Assembly (NCBI GenBank): GCA_020796225.1
Contig: CM036758.1
Coordinates: 64,077,774-64,141,773, forward strand
Direction of reading: 5' to 3'
From: Arion vulgaris
Lineage: Eukaryota; Mollusca; Gastropoda; Stylommatophora; Arionidae
DNA: 64,000 nucleotides
Under the pieces are notes generated by a model. That model had not been told where the DNA came from. It saw only the letters and a list, made by a program, of their open reading frames with translations, and searched no databases. The translations under genes and the position numbers were made by a program. Below, in pieces: positions 22,076 to 30,071 of this stretch (the first letter of the stretch is position 1; every line of letters begins with the position of its first letter).

Positions 22076-22410
22076 AGAGACGTCAAATTTAAATCTTACC
22101 TTTATACCACAGAGACGTCAAATTTAAATCTTACCTTTATACCACAGAGACGTCAAATTTAAATCTTACCTTTATACCACAGAGACGTCAAATTTAAATC
22201 TTACCTTTATACCACAGAGACGTCAAATTTAAATCTGACCTTTATACCACAGAGACGTCAAATTTAAATCTTACCTTTATACCACAGAGACGTCAAATTT
22301 AAATCTTACCTTTATACCACAGAGACGTCAAATTTAAATCTGACCTTTATACCACAGAGACGTCAAATTTAAATCTGACCTTTATACCACAGAGACGTCA
22401 AATTTAAATC
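22063..22410. repeat. 35-bp tandem array derived from a SINE-2 head
   Basis: Ten units of 35 bp contain 'ctttataccacagagacgtc' plus 'aaatttaaatc'. The first part corresponds to the reverse of the SINE-2 head ('gtctctgtggtgtag' at 27.85 kb), and the array begins exactly where the SINE-2 head at 21.74-22.07 kb ends. Confidence 0.93.
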
Positions 22411-22489
22411 AATGACAGAAATTTTGTAAATATAAGATGGTGCGTTTACCACAAACTAACAATGTATGAATTAATAAGTTTTTCTTCTT

Positions 22490-22710
22490 CTTCTTTGCGT
22501 TCGTCCTTTACGACCAATTTTAATCACTCTTTGTGTTTTGTTTGATCTTTGCCAAGAACGTGTATACGTTGCACATTGGTTTGTAGGCCCCTAAACGCAT
22601 AGACTTCTACACGTTTAGGACATGTGCATCCGATTTCAGCCAAACCTTCTAAGCGCCTCTTACGACATGTGTGGAATGTAACAGTGGTTCTATTCTTTAC
22701 ACACCAAATT
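22490..22710 (+). mobile_element. SINE-B copy
   Basis: Good reference copy: 'gcgttcgtcctttacgacca', 'ttgccaagaacgtgtatacg', 'aggacatgtgcatccgattt', then the tail module 'cgcctcttacgacatgtgtg' with 'gtaacagtggttctattctt'. Confidence 0.8.
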
Positions 22711-22839
22711 TATCAACCACTCGGGAGATTAATAAGTTAACAACTGGTTAACGATCAGTTTACATTCACGTACATTTTAGAGCTTACTGGTACATCTGAA
22801 GTAGGAAAAGACACGCCTGTATGGAGGGAAATACTGATA

Positions 22840-23190
22840 AAAATGAATTCAGGCCTTAACGACAAAAATTTAGTTAGAAGCGCTATACCAGGCGCCTTGG
22901 CTACGCCTGAATTCGTGCACTGCCGCTGAGATCTTCATGAGTAGAAATATATCGATGTACACAGTGGTGGCGGCTCGTCATTAGGGGCCAGTGGGGTCGG
23001 GCCCACCAAAAATAATGTGTAACGTGTATTTATTATTTTATAAATTAAAATATAACCTAACCTAAATCCATGATTTTTCCGAAAATGTGTATCTGGCCCC
23101 ACCAACAAAATGAGCACGAACCGCCACTGGATGTACAGAAGGTTACTCGCCAAAGTGCAATGATAATGTTACTATCAATCAATCAACACA
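22840..23190 (+). mobile_element. SINE-2 3' part interrupted by MITE copy 4
   Basis: The SINE-2 3' segment 'cgctgagatcttcatgagta' is cut at 22961 and continues at 23138 with 'gaaggttactcgccaaagtg', 'tactatcaatcaatcaacac'. The gap is the MITE. Confidence 0.75.
22962..23129 (+). mobile_element. hAT-like MITE copy 4, nested in SINE-2
   Basis: 168 bp. The left end CAGTGGTGGCGGCTCGTC has a 3-bp duplication relative to other copies. The right end is CGAACCGCCACTG. The exact 8-bp TSD gatgtaca is at 22954-22961 and 23130-23137. Confidence 0.92.
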
Positions 23191-23299
23191 GAATATTGTT
23201 TTTACTCATCCAATCTAATTTTGAGGTTTGTTTTGAGAGCTATTGTAGACGTTGAATTACTGGCTGCATGTCCTGTCTGCCGTCACTCATTCTGTAGGT

Positions 23300-23815
23300 T
23301 AGTATTTTGTTGCGTGTCTTCAACAGAAGAAAAAGATTAAGAAAAATTGGAAGACGAAGAAAAAAAAGAAAAGAAGAACATGCGAAATAGAAAGAAGAAT
23401 AACAATTAAAAAGATAATGGATTATGAAGAATAGAACAAGAAAGAGAGGTTAGAAGGAAATGGAAAAAGAAATGAAATGAAGAAATGGAAGAATGAAGAA
23501 TAGAAAGATAATTGGAAAAAGAAGAGCGAAGTAAGAAGAAGAAAAGAAACAAAAGTAAATGAGAACGAAAAAGAGGAGGAAGAAGAATAGAAAGATAATT
23601 GGAAAGAAGAAGAGACGAAGTAAGAAGAAGAAAAAGAAACAAAAGTAAAATGAGGACGAAAAAGAGGATGAAGAAGAATAGAAAGAGAATTGGAAATAAG
23701 AAGAGGAAGAGACGGAGGAATAAGAAGAAACAGAAGAAGAAGAAAAATGAGGACGAAAAAGAGAAGAAATAAGAAAAGATGAAATAAAAAGAGCAATACT
23801 CCAAAACATAATCAC
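23300..23815 (+). repeat. purine-rich (GAA/AGAA) tract
   Basis: About 500 bp of almost pure A/G on the + strand, with two imperfect ~110-bp internal repeats ('gaagaatagaaagataattg'). Frames on the minus strand (Phe/Leu/Ser-rich) are composition artefacts. Confidence 0.85.
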
Positions 23816-24047
23816 TAACATAGAGTAAAAATCTTCAAATGACCATCAAAAAATGTTGAGCTGCTCAATCATCCGTGTAATGACAATCTGTTTGGGGAAT
23901 AGAAACTTTGAAGGTGTCTCTTAACTTTTCCATTTATTTTCTTAAACCTTCTATCTATTTCTGTGATTCTTCACTTTTTCCTGAGATATATTGGTAATAG
24001 TTTTTAGTGATACCTTAATTGTCATTTAACACAGAGTTTATCTTTCA

Positions 24048-24790
24048 TCATTGCCTACTTAGATATTGCCTCTTAGATTACCTACTTAGATTGCCTACTT
24101 AGATATTGTCTACTTAATATTGCCTACTTAGATATTGTCTACTTAGATATTGCCTACTTAGATATTGTCTACTTAGATATTGCCTACTTAGATATTGCCT
24201 ACTTAGATATTGCCTACTTAGATATTGCCTACTTAGACATTTCCTACTTAGATATTGCCTACTTAGATATTGCCTACTTAGATATTCTCTACTTAGATAT
24301 TGCCTACTTAGATATTGCCTACTTAGATATTACCTACTTAGATATTGCCTACTTAGATATTGCCTACTTAGATATTGCCTACTTAGATATTGCCTACTTA
24401 GATATTGCCTACTTAGATATTTCTACTTAGATATTGCCTACTTAGATATTGCCTACTTAGATATTACCTACTTAGATATTGCCTACTTAGATATTGCCTA
24501 CTTAGATATTGCCTACTTAGATATTGCCTACTTAGATATTGTTTACTTAGATATTGCCTACTTAGATATTGCCTACTTAGATATTGTCTACTTAGATATT
24601 GCCTACTTAGATATTGTCTACTTAGATATTGCCTACTTAGATATTGCCTACTTAGATATTGCCTACTTAGATATTGCCTACTTAGATATTGCCTACTTAG
24701 ATATTGCCTACTTAGATATTGCCTACTTAGATATTGCCTACTTAGACATTGTCTCCCTAGTATGTCTCTTATACATTGTCTACTTAATAT
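24048..24790. repeat. 15-bp tandem array, about 47 copies
   Basis: The unit is tattgcctacttaga, with few variants (gtct, ttcct, acct). The minus strand stays open (SRQYL repeats) because 15 is a multiple of 3. Two stray units reappear at 26136-26160. Confidence 0.95.
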
Positions 24791-24794
24791 GAGA

Positions 24795-24915
24795 AAAACA
24801 GAAGTCCAGCCATGCACAAGGTGGACCAGAGATAACAGAGGCGACGAAAGACACTGTTTATGAAGCGCACACAAAAGTCCGTTCTATAAATCTCTTCTTA
24901 CCCTGAAGCTGTGGG
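24795..24915 (+). mobile_element. LINE-I 3' fragment
   Basis: Contains 'gataacagaggcgacgaaag' and 'gcgcacacaaaagtccgttc', as at 56.7 kb (+) and 27.1 kb (-). A short 'ctgacgctgaaaggcaaaac' piece at 26081-26100 looks like its displaced 3' end. Confidence 0.75.
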
Positions 24916-24934
24916 GCAAATCTTCTTATTCTGC

Positions 24935-25090
24935 GAACGCTCCATATCGACCACTTATCAAGTCACTCTTGGTGGTTTGTGTGTGATATGAGCCTGAGCG
25001 ATTGTGCGTTGTGCCTTGTTATGCGCCTGTGATGACTAGGCCAGCACATTCGATTTCTTGCCAGCATTTTATTTACTAGGGTAGCTTTCC
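24935..25090 (+). mobile_element. SINE-A copy, truncated
   Basis: Contains 'gctccatatcgaccacttat', 'gatgactaggccagcacatt' and ends in 'gggtagctttccc'. A similar 'agagtagctctccctcgatc' occurs at 25852, which hints that the intervening block was inserted. Confidence 0.65.
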
Positions 25091-26045
25091 CTAAACCGTG
25101 AGGCGGATGGGTTTGCCACTTGGACGTCATCTTACTAGAGTATGATAATCGGCGTCCGAAAAGTATCGCCCTTCTCCAATGTTTGGATGTGTACAGGTCG
25201 ACCCTCTGCATTATCGGTACTACTTTTCTATCCACGGTGAGTTTATTCCTGAATAGGAGTATTGTCAGCCGTTTCGAGTCACGTGTCGGCACTTGACAAT
25301 TTGCCATGTCTACTCTGCATTTTCTCTGTCCCCGGAAAACACTGGACTGGGGCTGCGCACAGATATTTTAGAGGGTCGTTTCATTTGGCGCAAGCAACGC
25401 AACTGAACTTTTTCGCTCTCCAACATCACCCACCCCAGTTCTTCCGTGGATGTTAGCTGCTTGTGCAACAGTAACTTGCCCGGGGAGGGCAGTTTCGTTA
25501 GACACTAGAACGCAACTTTAGGATTTGCGCTCAACCAATCTTACCCAATAAATGTATCTGCGCTTGGTCTCTCATACGGAGTTTACTGCAATCTTCCCTT
25601 GTGTCGTCACGACATGTTGCCTCTTTTTCCCTACGATTCTTGCCAAGAGCTGGCAGATGAGTGCGACCATTGTTTCGATGGGACGTGCCTCCGAACGACT
25701 CGTACCTTGTCAGTGTTACGATTCGTATTTTAACGATTCTCATCGACAGAGAGAGACGTGCAGAACTAATCACTCTGGAATTATGCTCATCTGTATTGCG
25801 AGCAGATCTCATCAAACGTAACTGCATTTGCACTACTACTTTTACCAGAGTAGCTCTCCCTCGATCCCTACCCGTTTAGCCAGACAGGATCCTCTGTCCG
25901 TTTCCATGGTCAACACGTGGAGGTGGGATAGGGTCTTGCTTAGTGCCAGCTCACTAAACCTGGCGCGACGTTGCCCTTCTGACTGCGCTTTTCACCCCTT
26001 GAGGCAAATCAGGACTGGAAATAAGAAAGACAGACAAAGCGCATA
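25090..26045. other. unclassified, visibly GC-richer block
   Basis: This block is clearly less AT-rich than its surroundings. It has short open frames on both strands (60-115 codons) but none with a motif I recognise. It could be an LTR-like or DNA-transposon fragment inserted in SINE-A. No terminal repeats were confirmed. Confidence 0.4.
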
Positions 26046-26117
26046 GAAAGGTTCGCTGTACATGTCTTCTTTTTCGACCTGACGCTGAAAGGCAAAACAG
26101 GATTAAAGAAGATATAT

Positions 26118-26160
26118 ATATATATATATATATATTGCCTACTTAGAGATTGCCTACATA
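26118..26160 (+). repeat. (TA)n plus two orphan 15-bp-array units
   Basis: A short TA run is followed by 'ttgcctacttagagattgcc', a remnant of the 15-bp array at 24.05-24.79 kb. This suggests the array once continued here and was split. Confidence 0.7.
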
Positions 26161-26635
26161 GACAGTTGGCTTCTTGAACTAGTCTAGGTTAGGCTAAAGA
26201 GAACTGTTTAAAAAAAACATTCTGAACACCTAACTCAAAATTAAACACTAGAAACACGCCACACGAAATGCACAACAAGACACTTAATTATGATTATAAA
26301 ATTCACAATACATACGCGCAAAGTGTTGTTTACCCAATAACTGTGTGCACAAAATAGCTTCAAGATCTAAATACATTTGTCTTAGAACTGCATTCAACTC
26401 GTTCATATTGCATGATATTTTAACATTCTTTGATACTGGCAACAGTTCCGATCTTATACTTGGAACAATCGATACAATCCTTAATGCTAGACAATATCAT
26501 TTCTTCATGTCAGTCGAATCAGGCTTACACCTCCTACAGAGATTAGTGTTCATACAAAATAGCTAATGTTTCTAATAAAGGGTATCAGGTTCTTTGTGAT
26601 GAAGTCAAAAATACACTCATGCGTGCATTCTGGGT
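26161..26635. other. no recognisable feature
   Basis: AT-rich sequence with short frames lacking motifs. Confidence 0.5.
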
Positions 26636-26639
26636 GATT

Positions 26640-26775
26640 CATTCAATGGCGAAACACGTACGTAAAAACAAAGTACTGTAGTTTTACAAAATACAAAAAC
26701 AATGGCAATACATAGCAACGTTTCGACCAACAGGCCTTTATCGAGCAACGCATACAACAGAAGTCAAGAATTTCA
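26640..26775 (-). mobile_element. Penelope-like terminal fragment with hammerhead-like motif
   Basis: The minus strand reads gctcgataaaggcctgttgg, then tcgaaacgttgct, then a 'ttttgtaaaactacagtact' segment and 'acgtgtttcgcca'. The same block occurs at 46.24, 48.33, 55.82 and 59.19 kb. The GATAAAGGCC..GGTCGAAAC core is reminiscent of the hammerhead-type motif of Penelope-like elements, but core bases differ. Confidence 0.5.
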
Positions 26776-27044
26776 CTTTTTTCACAACAAACTACATATA
26801 GAATGCAACAATACAATCTGAACGGTCCAATAATCTTCATTGTTGCTGTGGGTTTGTTATCTCCACAACTCTTTATTTTCGCTTGATGTGTGTTTTGATT
26901 TCCTGTAGTGACACTGTGTGTTTGTGTTGTATAAGTTTTGTTCCCTCTTAGCCGGCCATCATTCAATTTCTACATACCGCTCTATCCTTGGCAGATTGTC
27001 GAATTTATTTTATAGAATTTCTTTCTTTCTCGAATCCTGTATGC

Positions 27045-27720
27045 CTCACAGTGTCAGGTCAGGAAGAGATTTCTAAAACGGGCCCTAGTATGCGCTTCGT
27101 AGATAGTCTCTTTCGTCGCCTCTGTTATCTCTGAGGTCCATCTTTGCGTGGCCGGCCTTTTGCTTTGTACCCATTGTATCGGACTAGCATTGCTCTTTGA
27201 GGTGCACTGTCTGATGGTAATCTGCTTACGTGGCCGAACCATTTAATTTGTTGTTTCTTGATGAAGTCTAGTACTGATGTTGTACCCACTTTTTTCTGAT
27301 GTCTTCATTTCTCAACCGGTCTCTTCTTGTTACACCCATCATTCTGCGTAGACACTTCATCTCTATCATGACTAGTTTTCTTCTATCATTTGTTGTCAGC
27401 GTCCAGGCTTGGCACTGGTAACATAATGTGGGGAGAAAGATTGTGTTGAGCATTGCTCTTTTGTGTTCATGGTGACGTGTTTGCATCTTAAAATGGACGC
27501 CATTTGCCCTATCATTTGATTTGCTTTGTTGCATCTGTGTTGAATTTCATTAGTTATTCTTCCGTTAGCTGAAAAAATGCTCCCCAGGAATGTGAAGTCT
27601 TTTACTTGTTTTAGTGGGCGATTGTCGATAGAAATATTGGTAACAGAATTAATAGAATTAAGTTTTATATTTGCCGCCCCTCTCAGTAAAATTTCTTCAA
27701 TGTGTGGTAGTTAATTAATT
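27045..27720 (-). mobile_element. LINE-I RT C-terminus, two frames
   Basis: The minus strand reads LPTLCYQCQAWTLTTNDRRK, LRRMMGVTRRDRLRNEDIRK, then in another frame ASPIQWVQSKRPATQRWTSE with I-T-E-A-T-K-E-T. Order and motifs fit a LINE RT C-terminus. A frameshift near 27260 kills it. Related copies are at 24.8 and 56.5 kb. Confidence 0.8.
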
Positions 27721-27839
27721 GCTGTTTACTCCATTCTATGTTCCTTCCTATTTCAATTAACATAACTTCTGTAAACGATGCCTCAAGCATAACGTATTTA
27801 ATACTTTTGAAGAAAGTACAAATATGGTCAGTGTTATAT

Positions 27840-28400
27840 TTGCGATATTGTTGGTCTCTGTGGTGTAGAGATTAAGTGCTTGTCTCCGTTCGATATTGTT
27901 GGTCTCTGTGGTGTAGAGATTAAGTGCTTGTCTCCGTTTGCGATATTATTGTTGGTCTCTGTGGTGTAGAGATGTTGGTCTCTGTGGTGTAGAGATTAAG
28001 TGCTTGTCTCCGTTCCAATGGTACTCGGTTCATATTCTCGTGAAGTAATCGGGGTATTTTTGCAAAGATCACAGAGATCGTGCTCCTAGTCCTATCGGAG
28101 ATGGACGATAAAACGTAGGTACCGTGTTCAATTTTATCACGTAAAAGAACCATTGACAGTTCACAATCGAGAAGAGCAGGCTGGAAAGCCCGCTGTCCTG
28201 GCAAAATTCATTAAAAAAGATTAACAAAATAAAATTCCTACAAAAATATCTTAACCATCCTCTAAATACATCGGGGACTATTGCGGGTGCTACGGAGTTC
28301 GTGCACTGCAGCTGAGATCTTCATGTGTAAGAAAGAGATCGGAGAACACGTGGTTACTCACCGAAGTGCAAAGATGATGGTACTATCAATCAATTAACCA
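27840..28400 (+). mobile_element. SINE-2, longest copy, with multiplied head
   Basis: The tRNA-like head (A box TGGTGTAGAGATTAAG) occurs three times plus a truncated fourth (27848-28020) before a single degenerate B box region ('actcggttcatattctcgtg'). The body holds 'tcctagtcctatcggagatg' and 'gagaagagcaggctggaaag'. The 3' end reads 'agctgagatcttcatgtgta' and 'tactatcaatcaattaacca'. Confidence 0.8.
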
Positions 28401-28439
28401 ATCAAAACAGAAAGTTCAGTACTAATATTGTACATGTTC

Positions 28440-28700
28440 AGTACTGAAGTTGTACCTACTTTTTCCAGATGTATAATCATATCAGCATCATCATCATCAA
28501 GTAGCTTGCCCCTTCCAGAACTTGGCTCCTATGACAGCTGTCCTGAAAAACTCTCTCTACTTTGCAAGTTGACCGGCGTCAGCAGCAGTCATTCTCCGAT
28601 CGTCAATGACATCTTGCACCCATCGTCTTCTATGTCTTCCTCTCTTTCTTCTTCCAGTCACCATTCCCTCAATCCTATATAAGCATACCATATAAACTAA
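28440..28700 (-). mobile_element. LINE-F C-terminal fragment
   Basis: The minus strand reads YRIEGMVTGRRKRGRHRRRW, then VQDVIDDRRMTAADAGQLAK, matching 40.95 kb and the flank of the 57-bp array. Confidence 0.8.
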
Positions 28701-29150
28701 ATCCTCTATTTGATCAAATATTGACTGATTTACACGTGATAAATCGGTATTATCCATGGATCAACATATTTCACCCAAGAGAACATGTCTCTAAATTCTG
28801 AACAAGTGAAGAAGTGTACACTGACAATACGAATTGACAATACACAAGCATGTCAGAGTTTCGTAGTCACCCAGAATGGATGATCTGGGAACAAATAAAA
28901 CAATTTATCCATTTTGATCTGTAAAATATACTGTTAAATACGTCGATATTATTATTGATGAAACGAAGCTTTGATAAATGCTTTAAACGAAAATAGTATA
29001 AGTTGGATATTAATTTGGTATAAATTTGGAAACAAATTCTTGTGAGATCAATATTTTATCACAATAAGCTGCATTACATTTTACACAAATTGTCATGATG
29101 TCAATATTTAAATAAATATTGAGAAATACAATGATGAGATATATATATAT
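28701..29150. other. no recognisable feature
   Basis: AT-rich DNA upstream of the neuropeptide exon. I looked for a signal-peptide exon (Met, hydrophobic run, GT donor) and found none that is convincing. Confidence 0.5.
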
Positions 29151-29154
29151 CTTC

Positions 29155-29700
29155 TTCTTCTTTTGTCGTCACACTGCTACCGGGTTGTTGCCCAGTGTCG
29201 TGGTTTTCTGTTTTTGTCTTGCGCTGTTCTAGTGGCTTGTGTGATTATTATCTTTGCTCTTTCACAGGATTCTGCTACGCCATCTAACCATCTTTTCCGT
29301 GGTCTTCCTCTTGCCTTCTTTCCCGATGTTCTGTTGTAGAAGACTATGTATACTGTGGAGTTTGATGCATTCTTATTAAGTGGCCAAACCACTTCATTCT
29401 TGTTTATCTATGTAATTCAAGCACGGTTTTGTGTCAACTTTCTTTCTTATGCTGATGTTGGTGATTCTGTCTTTTCTTGTGTTGTTGGTAACTTTTCCCA
29501 GGCAGCGCATTTCACATGTAGTTATTTTTGTGACTGCGCTTTGCTCAATGTCCATTTTTGGCTCTGGTAACACAAAGTAGGTATAAAAATGCTGTTGATC
29601 ATCTGTTGCTAGCTGCCTGTGAAATTTTGGGTGCCTTAACAATGGGGCTAGCTGGTAGGTTACAACATTTGCTTTTTGTACTCTAGCCTATATATATATA
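29155..29700 (-). mobile_element. LINE-B RT C-terminus
   Basis: The minus strand reads KITTCEMRCLGKVTNNTRKD, ITNISIRKKVDTKPCLNYID, then in a second frame GKKARGRPRKRWLDGVAESC and ATRTAQDKNRKPRHW. The same family is at 44.04 kb (+) and 63.39 kb (-). Confidence 0.82.
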
Positions 29701-29829
29701 CTGGGGAAAACTGTGTTTAGACAAATATTGGAACAAACTAAGTGTAGATAAATGTTGGGACTAAATAAGTTTACATAAATATTCTGACAAAATAAGTTTA
29801 GATAAATATTGAGATTAACTATTATTTTA

Positions 29830-29965
29830 ACCCCAATGAGAGCATATGCCCTCAATCAACTCATGCCAAGTCTTTCTATCTCTAGCTATATCCTACAGCT
29901 GCCTCCAGCTCTTCTTTATAGTGTTGTATCTCAGCCTCCAAATCTCGCCTCCGTGAACTTTTCCT
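29830..29965 (-). mobile_element. LINE-G 3' fragment
   Basis: Reverse complement of the GRPRxTWRRDLE..IARDRK segment: 'ccaagtctttctatctctag', 'ctgcctccagctcttcttta'. It sits about 110 bp upstream of the neuropeptide exon, presumably in the intron. Confidence 0.75.
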
Positions 29966-30044
29966 CCTTTCTCTCTTTCTTTGTCCCTGTCGGTACTAGT
30001 TTGTATTACAAGCTGCATAAAAATAGTTTATTATTTCTGTTCAC

Positions 30045-30071
30045 TTAATTATTCTTGTTTTTATTTTACAG
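30045..30071 (+). promoter_or_regulatory. predicted splice acceptor of the neuropeptide exon
   Basis: A pyrimidine-rich run ending TTTTTATTTTACAG precedes the exon. An in-frame TAG at 30024-30026 and the absence of an in-frame ATG before codon 34 of the visible frame mean translation must enter by splicing. The predicted exon starts at 30072 in phase 0. Confidence 0.7.

Noticed and set aside
23406..23821. Three overlapping Phe/Leu/Ser-rich minus-strand frames as membrane proteins
   Set aside because: They overlap in all frames over a purine-rich tract; composition artefact.
24464..24874. SRQYL repeat frame (136 codons)
   Set aside because: Translation of the 15-bp array; the period keeps it open.
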